Positions 22,050 through 32,427 of a stretch of DNA of 64,000 nt are shown piece after piece (the stretch's first letter is position 1; each line of letters starts with the position of its first letter). Source of the stretch: Puccinia triticina. Taxonomy: Eukaryota; Basidiomycota; Pucciniomycetes; Pucciniales; Pucciniaceae. The stretch covers positions 4,030,001 through 4,094,000 of the forward strand of contig NC_070571.1 in assembly GCF_026914185.1 (NCBI RefSeq). Reading direction: 5' to 3'. The position numbers were made by a program, and so were the translations under genes. Below the pieces are notes generated by a model. It saw only the letters and a program-made list of their open reading frames with translations, was not told the DNA's origin and ran no database searches.

Positions 22050-22379
22050 TATGGAGACTCAGGCTCACATTTTTCCTCCGGGAGTTGGACAGTTTTGTTG
22101 GTTCTGTTCCACACAAAGTCCACAAACTTTTGTTCTTCCGCAAACAGCACATATTTTTCTTGATTTGTCTTCACTCCAAGTTTGTTGGACCTTTTCAGAG
22201 ACATGGCTATTTGATCCATCGGCTTTAAACCAAAGATAAATTCGCCGTTATCTTTGGTTTGGAACCAATGGGAGGGCGGAGCTGGATGGAGCTGGGAGGA
22301 GCTGTGTCAGAACCACAGAGAACAAGGTTACCACACGCTTCTGACCAGTATTGCCCAAGTTTTTTTTTCATATCCCCCC

Positions 22380-22672
22380 TAATCCCTAATCCCAAACCCC
22401 TAACCCCTAACCCCTAACCCCTAACCCCTAACCCCTAACCCCTAACCCCTAACCCCTAACCCCTAACCCCTAACCCCTAACCCCTAACCCCTAACCCCTA
22501 ACCCCTAACCCCTAACCCCTAACCCCTAACCCCTAACCCCTAACCCCTAATCCCTAACCCCTAATCCCTAACCCCTAATCCCTAACCCCTAACCCCTAAC
22601 CCCTAACCCCTAATCCCTAATCCCTAACCCCTAACCCCTAACCCCTAATCCCTAACCCCTAACCCCTAAAAC
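22380..22672. repeat. Interstitial telomere-like array, (CCCCTAA)n
   Basis: About 40 heptamers CCCCTAA (TTAGGGG on the other strand) with several CCCTAAT variants in the right half. The common fungal telomere unit is the hexamer TTAGGG; heptamers or longer G runs occur in some basidiomycetes. The array sits wholly inside the TIR element, with ordinary sequence continuing on both sides, so it is not a chromosome end here. Confidence 0.95.
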
Positions 22673-22699
22673 CTGCCCCCTATCCTCCAAATGGGGGAT

Positions 22700-22775
22700 G
22701 GGGACAGGGGGGATCAAACCAGCAACCTGCCTATTACCTGGTTTGCAGCAGAGCTGCAAACCACTAGGCTATGAA
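22700..22775 (-). other. tRNA-like Pol III box A/B segment
   Basis: Read on the minus strand, TAGCCTAGTGG matches the Pol III box A consensus. About 54 nt later GGTTTGATCCC is close to box B. Between them is a 10-bp hairpin GGTTTGCAGC-TCT-GCTGCAAACC in place of a normal anticodon arm. This suggests a tRNA-derived (SINE-like) promoter inside the TIR element rather than a working tRNA gene. Confidence 0.5.
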
Positions 22776-23410
22776 ACATTTTCTGCATAAGGCTGTTTGG
22801 GGGAATTTATTACCCAGGCCAGCTCCAATCAGCTTCATCCAGCTCCGCCCTCCCATTGGTTCCAAACCAAAGATAATGGCGAATTTATCTTTGGTTTAAA
22901 GCGGAAGAATTGGATTGACACAGGTGCCTTTTCACCACGTCTGTCATGAGCAGGCTTGAACCTGCTATTTTCAAAAATAAATTTTTGTCCACCCACCTAA
23001 ATATGGTGAGGACTTTTGTGTCTGCCATCATCTCTCGTTTCCATGTGTCTGCCGGTCGCCCAAACAGCCTGCAACCGGCTACGCCTCCAAATCCAATCCT
23101 TGTATCTAGCATGATCTTGTCTTCAAAATCCCAAACCATTAGGTATCACCACTGATCCGGTCTTGTTGGGCAAATGGACCTTTTCCCAATCAAAAGTGGC
23201 CAACAGGATGGGTTCTTTTTCTTTTTCGAGAATCTCGCGACAACATTGAAGTCGTCCCATGTGGTTTGGAATTTGTCTGAGTCTACAAAAGAGTTTACCA
23301 ACAGGATTCCATTCCTCCCATGGAGGAAGGAAAGGTCATTTATCAGCCGTAGTTATCTGTCACCATTGATTGCCGCTCCTAGCGGGCTAGTTTGGAAGAA
23401 AGGAAAGTGC

Positions 23411-23612
23411 TGTTATGAGCCGTAGCGCGGGCTCCGCAGCGCAGACTCACATGTACATAGACTACACGTACATGTCACAGACCATACTCAAGGTTCAAGA
23501 GGCTGGAGATCCAAGCCTCTTCCTCATCCTGCAATCTACCATTTTGGATCCAGAACCCCCAGAACCCCAGAACCCAGACCCCATCTTCCTCTCCACAGAA
23601 CAGACCTTAACA
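23411..23612 (+). repeat. 5' LTR of chromovirus I
   Basis: 202-bp long terminal repeat with TG...CA ends. Internal palindrome-like TGTACATAGACTACACGTACA. Differs from the 3' copy at four positions, all transitions. Confidence 0.95.
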
Positions 23613-23782
23613 TATTGTAGGATCTACTTAACGGAGACGAAGACCAAGAACCCAACAGACCAACCAGAACCAGATCGCTCTGACTCCGAAACCTTGAACA
23701 TCCCGACTCCAAAACCTTGAATATCCCGCAATCCACTCCTAGAAACCTTGAATATCCCGCTCCAACATCACACAGCAATACG

Positions 23783-24769
23783 ATGGATGCCTCCGAAGCC
23801 GCCAAACTCCAACAACAACTGGCGGACATTACTAAGAAGGCCAACAACGAGGAGGAAAAACGCCGCCAGGCCAAGGCCAAGTTGGAGGACGCACTCCGCA
23901 CTCCAAATCCACCCCCTCCCCCAACCGCAACCAAGACCCCCAAGATTGCTCAACCCAACAAGTTCAATGGAGATCGCGGAGCGGTGGCGGAGACGTTTGC
24001 CCGCCAGGTTGGCATCTATATGACTGTGAACAAGCACTTGTTCCCGACCAACACGACACGAATCCTTTTTGTGTCCTCGTACATGACCGGACCCGCAGGC
24101 ATGTGGGCAGCCCCGTTCCTTGACCAGGCAACAGTGGAACCACCCACCCTTACCTACGCGGAGTTCACAGCGGCCTTACGGGGCATGTTTTTTGACCCAG
24201 AAAAGAAGGCAAAGGCGGAACAAGCCCTCCAAGCGCTGAAGCAGACCAGTTCTGTGGCGGACTACACCCACACCTTTGTCCAGCACGCCTCCGCAGCAGG
24301 ATGGGAAATCCCCACCCTCCTCAGCCAGTACTGCCAAGGTCTGAAGCGGGACATCCAGATGGCGCTCATTGTTTCCCGCACCGCATTCACAACCATTAAC
24401 AAGGTTGCTACCTTGGCCCTGGAGCTTGACACGGCGATGAGCGGAGCGGAGGCCAGAACAGCACCGGCTAAACAGAAGATCGACCCCGACGCCATGGACC
24501 TATTGGCGTTAAACGGACGACTATCCGACTCCAAGAAGGCCCGGATGATGCGGGAAGGACTCTGTTTCCGATGCGGAGCGCAGGGCCACATCTCCCGCGA
24601 CTGTCCAACCAAGAAGGGAAAAGGCCGCGGAAACACCAGGATTGCGGCAATGGAGGATCAGATCCAACAATTAGTGGAAGGGATGGCGGCAATAGGCGGA
24701 GGCGGACCAGCAGATAAAGGCGGAAAAGGCCGGGCCGACTCGTCAAAAAATGGAGGCGCTCAGGAATGA
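23783..24769 (+). CDS. gag: Gag of chromovirus I
   Basis: 328 aa from ATG at 23783 (MDASEAAKLQQQLADI). The upstream frame is open but starts without ATG. It has an N-terminal coiled-coil-like stretch, a Pro-rich linker, a retrotransposon gag capsid region (FARQVGIYMTVNK to QYCQGLKRDIQ), and a C-terminal CCHC zinc knuckle CFRCGAQGHISRDC (CX2CX4HX4C). It forms the virus-like particle and binds element RNA. Its stop codon overlaps the pol start as ATGA (24766-24769), consistent with stop-start reinitiation or frameshifting. Intact. Confidence 0.9.
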   Translation: MDASEAAKLQQQLADITKKANNEEEKRRQAKAKLEDALRTPNPPPPPTATKTPKIAQPNKFNGDRGAVAETFARQVGIYMTVNKHLFPTNTTRILFVSSYMTGPAGMWAAPFLDQATVEPPTLTYAEFTAALRGMFFDPEKKAKAEQALQALKQTSSVADYTHTFVQHASAAGWEIPTLLSQYCQGLKRDIQMALIVSRTAFTTINKVATLALELDTAMSGAEARTAPAKQKIDPDAMDLLALNGRLSDSKKARMMREGLCFRCGAQGHISRDCPTKKGKGRGNTRIAAMEDQIQQLVEGMAAIGGGGPADKGGKGRADSSKNGGAQE

Positions 24770-27700
24770 AGGTTGTGCCTTTCCTGAGCGCAGCGGAGTT
24801 GTCTTGTAGTATTGGTGCTAGTCAAACTTTAACCAGAAATGAAATTGACCCCAGATGTTTCATCTCTCGCACCATCACAACTCCCAGAGCCACACCCCAG
24901 AACCCCTTACCCCCTGCCTCCTTTTTGATTGATTCCAGAGCGACCCATGATGTGTTGAGCAAGTCCTATGCCGCCGCAGCGGGATTACTCCGCAACACCA
25001 CCGCCTCAAGGCGGACGGTGTTGGGATTCAATGGATCCACATCCCGAGCGGCATATGAGATCGACCTGACCCTGAATGAAGAACCCCGCCCTTCAAAATT
25101 CATCATCACCCAAGTGAAAGACACGTACAAAGGCATCCTTGGGATGCCATGGATCCGCAAACACGGACACCAAATTGACTGGACCACCCGCACACTCCGC
25201 TCTGACCACTCCGACATTGCAGCTGCCTCTGCAGCTTCGTCCACTCCAAAAACATCCTCAACAGAGGGCCAAGGGCCCATGATGGGGAAAGCTAGGATTC
25301 GTGACAAGGGGGTGTGTGTTTTACCGCCCCCGCAATGTGAGTTCGATAGACTACCCTCTTCCATACTCCCTGAAACGGCTGGCAAGCTTTTTGTCCATGT
25401 AGATAGTACTCCGCACCCCGACTGGAATCCCGCCCCCACACAGCTGGAATAGAACCCCGCCAACCCTGCCGACAATTTTGCTGCCGCTTTGGCGGTATTG
25501 TCCACTCCGCAAACATCCTCAACAGAGGGCCAAGGGCCCATGATGGGGAAAGCTAGGATTTGTGACAAGGGGGTGTGTATTTTACCGCCCCCGCAATGTG
25601 AGTCCAATAAAGTTTCTCCACAATCATTTTCCAAAGCAGCTGGCAAGCCCCTTTCTCTCCTAGAACTGTACACTGCAGAGATTAGCGCCGCCAAGACATC
25701 GTGGTCGACCTCCGCCCGGCTAGCAGCGGCGGGAAAGGCCGCTATTGCAACACGGACCGTTGAGGAACTTGTCCCGCAGTGCTACCATCAATTCATTGAC
25801 ATGTTCCGGAAATCCAGCGCTAAGAGCCTACCGCCACAAAGAAAGTATGACTTCTGTGTTGACCTAGTCCCAGGAGCCACACCGCAAGCAAGCCGGATCA
25901 TTCCGCTTTCACCGGCGGAGAACCAGGCACTCGACACACTGATTGCGGAAGGACTGGCCAGCGGAACAATCCGGTGGACCACGTCACCATGGGCGGCCCC
26001 AGTTCTATTCACCGGAAAGAAGGAAGGAAACCTTTGCCCCTGTTTTGACTACCAAAAACTCAACGCACTGACAGTGAAGAACCGCTACCCCCTTCTGCTG
26101 ACCATGGACCTAGTTGACAGCCTGCTAGACGCCAACACCTTCACAAAGCTGGACCTCCGCAACGCCTACGGAAACCTCCGAGTGGCGGAGGGAGATGAGG
26201 ATAAGCTAGCTTTCATCTGCAAGGCGGGGCAATTTGCTCCGCTGACCATGCTGTTTGGACCCACAGGAGCACCGGGATACTTTCAATACTTCATGCAGGA
26301 CATTCTCCTTGGACGAATTGGAAAGGATACCGCCGCATACCTGGATGACATTATGGTATACACACAGAAAGGCTCCAATCACACGGCGGCGGTCAACGGA
26401 ATCCTGGAGACCCTGAGCAAGCATCAATTATGGCTGAAACCGGAGAAATGTGAATTTTCAAAACCGGAGGTGGAATATCTTGGACTCTTAATTGCGTGTA
26501 ACCGGATTAGAATTGACCCCGCAAAAGTGAAGGCGGTGACGGAGTGGCCTGCACCGCGGAACGTTACGGAACTTCAGCGGTTCATTGGATTCTCCAACTT
26601 TTACCGCTGGTTCATTGACCACTTCTTGGGGAAGACCAGACCTCTACACGACTTGAACAAAGCAAAAACCCCCTTTGTCTGGGATGAAAAATGTAACTCC
26701 GCTTTCAAATGCCTAAAGACCACCTTCACCTCTGCTCCAATACTTAAGATTGCGGACCCGTACAAGCCGTTTATCCTGGAATGTGACTGCTCCGACTTCG
26801 CGCTTGGAGCAGTCTTGTCTCAAGTCTGCAACAAAGACAAAGAGCTCCACCCCGTCGCTTACTTATCCCAATCATTGGTGCAGGCGGAGAAGAACTACGA
26901 GATCTTTGACAAGGAACTATTGGCCATTGTTGCCGCTTTCAAAGAGTGGCGGCAGTACCTGGAAGGAAACCCGCACCGCCTGACCGCCATTGTTTACACG
27001 GACCACCGGAACCTAGAAAGCTTCATGACCACCAAGGAGCTCACTCGGAGACAGGCGCGGTGGGCGGAGACCATGGGTTGCTTTGATTTTGAAATCATCT
27101 TCCGCCCGGGCCGCCAAGTCACCAAGCCCGATGCCCTATCAAGAAGACCGGACCTAGCCCCCGCCCCTGGTGAAAAACTGACCTTTGGACAGCTGCTGAA
27201 GCCCAATAAAATCACGGAGCGGACTTTTGCGGAGATATCGGAGTTTGAATCCTGGTTCGAAGACAAATCAATTGACTTGGCGGAGGCGGAGCACTGGTTT
27301 GAGGTAGACGTACTGGGGATAGACGCGGAGCATGAAGCGGAAAATGAACTGGCAATGGCTGATGCGGAGATCATTGCAAGAATCAGAGAATTGACCCCAC
27401 TCAATGCCCAACTGACCGGATGGATAGAATCCTTGAAAACCCCCACAGGTAACCGGAACAGATACACAGAGACTGATGGCATCTTGTACAACAAAGGGCA
27501 GATAGGGGTACCGGCAGACCCAGCACTGCGGACCGAGATCCTGAAGAGCCGACACAAAACCAAAGCGGCGGGCCACCCACGCCGATCCCGCACCCTTGCC
27601 CTGGTCCGACGGAGTTTTGTATGGAACGGCCAGAAGAAGTTCGTCAACCAATACGTGGATGGATGTGATTCTTGTCAAAGAGTTAAAGCCTTGACGCAAC

Positions 27701-28836
27701 AGCCATTTGGGACACTGGAGCCGCTGCCAATTCCGGCGGGGCCGTGGACAGACATCAGCTATGACCTCATCACAGACCTACCTGAATCCCGCTCCCACAA
27801 CAGCATACTGACTGTTGTTGACCGTCTGACAAAGATGGCACACTTTATCCCCTGCAGGAAGTCCATGAATGCGGAGCAGTTAGCGGACCTGATGGCGGAG
27901 CACGTTTGGAAACTCCACGGCACTCCAAAGACTATTGTTTCCGACCGAGGGAGCATTTTTGTATCCCAAATCACCCGGGAATTGGACAACAGACTTGGCA
28001 TCCGCCTCCAACCATCTACGGCTTACCATCCAAGGACAGACTGACAGTTGGAAATCGCAAACAAAGCGGTGGAGCAATATCTCCGCCATTTTGTGAGCTA
28101 TCAACAGGACAATTGGGCTCCGCTCCTGGCAACGGCGGAATTTGCTTACAACAACAACGATCACACGTCAACAGGGGTGTCACCATTCAAGGCAAATTAC
28201 GGTTTCAACCCATTTTACAGCGGAATTCCATCGGCGGGACAGTGTGTACCGGCGGTGGCAGAGCGACTCCGCCAGCTTGCGGAGGTACAGGAAGAACTGA
28301 AGCACTGTCTAGAAGCGGCGCAGGAGGCCATGAAAAGCCAGTTTGACCGCGGAGTGCGGAAAACACCGGAATGGAACAGTGGAGACAAGGTTTGGCTAGA
28401 TGGGCGCAATATCTCAACAACACGCCCCAGCCCCAAATTGGAACACCGCTGGCTTGGACCATTCCCAATAGCTAGCAGAATTTCACCCTCCGCTTACAAA
28501 CTGACCCTTCCGCTTTCCATGCAGGGAGTCCACCCAGTTTTTCACGTGTCAGTACTCCGCAAACACAAGCCCGACGAGATTGCCCACCGACAGCGGCGGA
28601 CCCTGGAGCCAGTAACAGTCAACAGCGGAGATGAGTGGGAGGTTGACGGAATACTGGACAGCCGGCGGAGAGGGCGGAAGACTCAATACCTTGTCAGCTG
28701 GCGCGGATTTGGACCGGTGGAAAATTCTTGGGAGCCGGAGGCGAACTTGAAGAACAGCGGAGACCTATTGGCTGAGTTTAACTTGAAATTTCCGGAGGCG
28801 GCGGCCAGGCATTGGAGGACGCGGAGAAGAAAGTGA
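24766..28836 (+). pseudogene. pol: Pol of chromovirus I with two in-frame stops
   Basis: One frame (1357 codons) broken by TAG at 25450-25452 and TGA at 28042-28044. In order: aspartic protease with IDSRATHDV (normally DSGA), a spacer with an in-frame 261-bp tandem duplication, RT with intact YLDDIMVY, RNase H (LECDCSDFALGAVLSQ), integrase with an HHCC finger (HKTKAAGH, CDSC) and D/D/E core (YDLITDLP, VSDRGS, then E after the TGA), and a C-terminal chromodomain (WEVDGILDSRRRG, YLVSWRGF, SWEPEANL). The TGA replaces the glycine codon of the usual TDGQ motif. Chromodomains direct integration to heterochromatin in this clade. Apart from the two stops and the protease change the frame is clean, so the damage looks recent. 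Confidence 0.9.
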
Positions 28837-28966
28837 GAGGGCAAGCTTTCTCCCACTGGGTTTTTTAATGCTGCCCGGGGACAGAATGCAGAGCCAAAAG
28901 AGGAGGACTTTTTTTCTCATTGACCAACCAGAAAAGGGGGCGGCTTGGGCATTAAAGGGGGGATAA

Positions 28967-29168
28967 TGTTATGAGCCGTAGCGCGGGCTCTGCAGCGCAG
29001 ACTCACATGTACATAGACTACACGTACATGTCACGGACCATACTCAAGGTTTGAGAGGCTGGAGATCCAAGCCTCTTCCTCATCCTGCAATCTACCATTT
29101 TGGATCCAGAACCCCCAGAACCCCAGAACCCAGACCCCATCTTCCTCTCCACAGAACAGACCTTAACA
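28967..29168 (+). repeat. 3' LTR of chromovirus I
   Basis: 202 bp, preceded by the polypurine tract at about 28951-28966 and followed by target duplication AGTGC at 29169-29173. Confidence 0.95.
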
Positions 29169-29248
29169 AGTGCTCATTCACTTGTTCTTGTGTATACAGC
29201 CCGTACATCCTCCCCGCTTCCAACGCAGGCGCGGGCAAAGAATCCTTA

Positions 29249-29612
29249 GAGCATCCACATTTGGCACTAAGTTAGCCCAGATTAGGGAACTTAGTCCACC
29301 CTTGCATCCGCATTGGCTCGGATCAACTTGGGATCAACTCGACCCGGACGTCCGTTTGGAGCTAGTGGGGTCTACATGTAGACCCCACTCATCCTTGGAT
29401 TAATCTCAAAATACATATTCAACATGCTCACAAGCATGAGCTCTATGTGTTTAGGTGCCAAACACATATCATACTGGCACCTCAACACATAACCTCCAAC
29501 AGCCTTGGACCCGCTAATCCCCACGCATGCAGTTGGCCAATTGGATTAGCTTATTCCAAGCATAATCCAAGCTAGTTAGTCCGTACTAACTTAGCCACCA
29601 ATGCTGATGCTC
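29249..29612. mobile_element. MITE, 364 bp, TTA target duplication
   Basis: Inverted termini GAGCATCCACATT(T)GG...CTAAGTTAG and complement (29249-29277 and about 29585-29612), with TTA on both sides (29246-29248 and 29613-29615). A 3-bp TTA duplication fits PIF/Harbinger-type insertion (inference). No coding capacity. Confidence 0.65.
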
Positions 29613-29622
29613 TTAGGCCCCG

Positions 29623-29758
29623 TTTGGAGCCAATATAATTGCACAATATAATCTGGAAACTTGTGACATCTGATCAAGTTTTGGTGGACCTGATCAGATG
29701 TCACATAGGATGTCATGCAAAAAAACTCATATATTGTGCGGATTATATTGGCTCCAAA
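29623..29758. mobile_element. Short foldback element, 136 bp
   Basis: Inverted ends TTTGGAGCCAATATAAT extending to CACAATATA on both sides, plus an inner inverted pair GACATCTGATCA/TGATCAGATGTC. Begins 10 bp after the previous MITE. No clear target duplication. Confidence 0.65.
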
Positions 29759-31154
29759 TGGTAAATTGCATAAGACAATTACATTATGAATCAAGTAGCG
29801 CAGGCGCAGGCGTAAGAGATACAAATTGCATAAGACAAAAACACTATGAATTAAAGGGTAAGGTGCAAAGTAGAAGAGAAGTAAACATGTAACACTCATG
29901 TAAGATAAAGATAAAGGTATTATAGAAAGATATACCCCAACCACAAGTAAAGAAACAGGCCAAAGAATATCAAAGGGAGTCAGCAAGGATGGGATAGCCT
30001 CCCTCTTTTCCCCAGTACATTTTGATTCCAGTCTAACAAAGTTATATCCTCAAGTCTTTTCACTCAGTCTCCTGAGCATTCATCAACCCTAGCTTTGGAA
30101 ATTCCTCAGGTCATCTGCCTCTGCTTCTAAGTACCATAACCTGCTAGCCTTGATGTACCCTTCCTTTATAATTATCACGCCTCTCCTCTACAAACTTTCA
30201 CGCCTACTTTATGACCATTAGAAATACTTTTTGACCTAGGTGTGTTATTTATTCATTTTATGTTACATCATTCCCACCAAGATCTTAGTACATTGTTGCT
30301 GGATTGCCCCATTCTTAAGACTGCTGGAAGCCGCATCAGCCTTGTCAAGTTACTCCAAGTAGCTCATCAGGAAATTAATACTAAGAATTGATCCTTTCTC
30401 TTTGATAGTCAACAGCTATAACAGTACGGACACTGCCATAAGTAGTATAAGTCTGACAGCCAGACATGCCACATTAGAGGCAAGTCTCTACGCTCCCCCA
30501 AGGAGTGACTTGTGTTAAGTTCAATAAAAACTCTGGTACTGGAAGAGATCAAACATTCTGTTTGAGGTTAAAGAACCACCAAAACTGGGGGGGGGGGGGG
30601 GGTCTAGTCAAAGAGGTGGGGCTGACTGAAACCAGGGTATCCACTGGATTTTCCCAGGATCTTATAAATCTCCATGCTAGAGATGGCACTTTGTTCCCAG
30701 GTACCCTGACAGAATCCAAGTTTATTAAAGACAGATAAACACAGAAACAAAGATCAAGAGTTCATCCTACAAATCAACCAAATTACAAAAAAAAAAAAAA
30801 TGCAAGGGTTCCCTCTTCCAAAAAAACCAATTACAAAAACAAGCCTTCTAAACACAAAATCCAAACATCACAAACTGGACCCACTATCCATCCCTGTCTA
30901 GCAGGGGTTAAAATAGTGGGTGGATGGCCCACAGAGCGCCACATTGAAGGCATTATGCAAAGGTGGGCCACCAAGTAGAGCCCCTCAAACTGTGCAAGTG
31001 CAACAGCAGAGGGGGTTGAGGACAAACCACACGCCGGAAGTACAGCGGCAGAGGACGCCCTGGGGATTATCCAAACACACAAGGGCACCGCTTTTTATAC
31101 ACGTTCCACCAGCAATCTCGCCTCAACTCCGCCCTGCATGCTTCTTGACAACAA
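29759..31154. other. Gene-free stretch with homopolymers
   Basis: No supported gene. A G run of about 15 lies near 30587-30602 and an A run near 30787-30800. At 30678 TAGAGATGGCACTTTGTTCC with CAGGTACCCTG resembles one end of the GGTACC-type hAT MITE family. Confidence 0.45.
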
Positions 31155-31338
31155 TAGCCCGGTTCATGTTGGGGCATTTTATGCCCCCAACTAAAATTGG
31201 TGTTGCTGATCAATAAAAAAGTAAGCTTAAAAAGCTTAAAAATGGCCGTGTGAGTCTGACTTTCAGCAAGAGCTGACATTAAACACGCATGATTCTAATT
31301 AAAATCTTGCTGGTCAAAGCCCAATGTGAACCGGGCTA
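31155..31338. mobile_element. MITE, 184 bp, TA-flanked
   Basis: Inverted ends TAGCCCGGTTCATGTTGGG and CCCAATGTGAACCGGGCTA, bounded by TA. The GGTTCA(C/T)(G/A)TT core is shared with the 251-bp element at 12615, suggesting one family with diverged termini. Confidence 0.65.
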
Positions 31339-31429
31339 ATGCCACCACCACACCCCTGATGTATATCTGAACTGTGTGGCACTAACTACGACTCAACAGC
31401 TTTACCTTTGCATCAATGTGAATGTGGCG

Positions 31430-32044
31430 CGGCCATCCCACTCATTCAAAACTCACGCCTTTCTGCCCAGCAGCCAACCCCAAAAACCAGCAGTAACAAC
31501 AAAAGCAACAGTAACAGCAACAACAGCAACACCCAAAAAAAGCAATGACCAGCCTTTGAAAACAGTCTCACTCTTGAACCTCCGCCAACTGAACCCACTG
31601 GCCAGGCCAGATTCACAGATGCTGTCAATCGCCGGCGGCCTCCTGGCCATCTAATTGATCGTCATTCTGTCAATGTCCTTCCTGTGGGGCCTGTTCATCG
31701 ACATGTTCACCAGCCCCAAACAGCTCAGCGCCTTCTTGAGCTCCCTTCTCACCGGCCTGTTCCTTGTCGGCTCAGGCGCTAAAAGTTTCCAAATCATCCT
31801 TGTGCACATCACAGGCCAGCGGATCATCAACCGGCTCCACAGCGCCGCCTTTGCCTCGATCATGCGCGCCGACATCTCCTGGCAAGACCTTTGTGCCTCC
31901 TCCTCCTCCAACAAAATCACAGAAGCGACTGCCATTTGGTTGGGGACTAAATCACCCGAGATCTGGCAGACGGCACCAAGGCCCTTGTCACCGTGCTTGC
32001 AGGGGTCTTGATGATGTTCCAGATCTCCTTGAAGCTCACCGTCG

Positions 32045-32094
<50 letters not shown>

Positions 32095-32259
32095 ACCGCC
32101 ATCGGGACCACCTCAAAAAAAGTCTCCCAATCCAGCCATATTGCCCTCGCCCAGATCACCAGCCACACTGAGGAGGAAATCAACCAGCTCCAAACCGTAC
32201 ATAACTTTAACGCTGTCCCTATCCAGACCAACAGCTTCAATAAAAAGGCTAATATATAA
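31430..32259 (+). pseudogene. ABC half-transporter fragment (MDL1/ABCB10-like)
   Basis: A broken N-terminal transmembrane domain of a B-type ABC exporter. Seen in order: a Ser/Thr/Lys-rich leader, QPLKTVSLLNLRQL, hydrophobic segments LIVILSMSFLWGLFIDMF and FLSSLLTGLFLVGSG, HITGQRIINRLHSAAFASIM (the conserved loop before the peptide-binding region), and after a frame change TAIGTTSKKVSQSS with NQLQTVHNFNA. An in-frame TAA lies at 31652-31654, a frameshift near 31930-31990, and a run of 50 C interrupts the frame. No nucleotide-binding domain (Walker A, signature) follows before 32260. In the family this would be a mitochondrial inner-membrane peptide exporter. Confidence 0.65.
32045..32094. repeat. 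Poly-C run of 50
   Basis: Fifty consecutive C on the plus strand, inside the ABC-transporter fragment between SLKLTV- and TAIGTTSK-coding sequence. The poly-Pro/poly-Gly ORFs over it are artefacts. It could be a true G/C expansion or an assembly/sequencing artefact. Confidence 0.95.
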
Positions 32260-32427
32260 CCCTCTTGGAACTCGCCTGTAAGTAAGCTTATGTAAGAGTC
32301 TTATTTGTTGGAGGCAGGCGTGATTGAAATTTTTTCTCTCTCCATCTCCAAGTTGAAAAACAACTATTGCAACACTTTTTATGCTCTCTTGTCTTTATGT
32401 TGGTGGCTTCATGGGTCATGCAAGCAT

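Larger units (their letters stand above)
22229..22895. mobile_element. TTAA-flanked TIR element carrying telomere-like repeats
   Basis: Inverted ends of roughly 65-78 bp (ACCAAAGATAAATTCGCC, then TTATCTTTGGTTTGGAACC, GGGAGGGCGGAGCTGGAT) at 22229-22306 and about 22818-22895, with very few mismatches. TTAA flanks both sides (22225-22228 and 22896-22899), a piggyBac-type target. Each end also contains its own hairpin (AACCAAAGATAA/TTATCTTTGGTT). The interior is a CCCCTAA array and a Pol III box-like segment. No transposase. It is inserted in a DIRS-like RT fragment. Confidence 0.85.
22050..23350 (-). pseudogene. DIRS-like reverse transcriptase fragment
   Basis: The minus strand encodes blocks of a DIRS-type RT in order: TTWDDFNVV with FDWEK further on (23340-23180, frame-broken), VWDFEDKIMLDTRIGFGGVAGC, FGRPADTWK, FRWVDKNLF (active site, normally WVDD, here with D to K), SSLLMTDVVKR, then beyond the inserted TIR element LGVKTNQEKY and FVDFVWN (22228-22060). 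Removing the insert at TTAA restores a continuous frame across the join. Frame breaks, stops and the lost catalytic aspartate make it inactive. The chromovirus at 23411 is inserted at or near its 5' side. Confidence 0.7.
23411..29168 (+). mobile_element. Full-length chromovirus (Ty3 type), 5.76 kb
   Basis: Two 202-bp LTRs (23411-23612 and 28967-29168) begin TGTTATGAGC and end CCTTAACA, with four transitional differences. A perfect 5-bp target duplication AGTGC lies at 23406-23410 and 29169-29173. Inside are gag, a pol of protease-RT-RNase H-integrase order and a C-terminal chromodomain. A polypurine tract (ATTAAAGGGGGGATAA) abuts the 3' LTR. No TGG-type primer-binding site follows the 5' LTR (next bases TATTGTAGGATC), so priming may be unusual. 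Two in-frame stops in pol make this copy inactive. Confidence 0.95.

Noticed and set aside
22380..22672. Chromosome end (telomere)
   Set aside because: The array is enclosed by TIRs and a TTAA duplication, with coding remnants continuing on both sides.
22700..22775. Functional tRNA gene
   Set aside because: Boxes A and B are present but the anticodon arm is replaced by a 10-bp hairpin and no acceptor stem pairs.
31993..32259. Poly-Pro and poly-Gly proteins at 31.76-32.26 kb
   Set aside because: They only reflect the 50-nt C run inside an ABC-transporter pseudogene.
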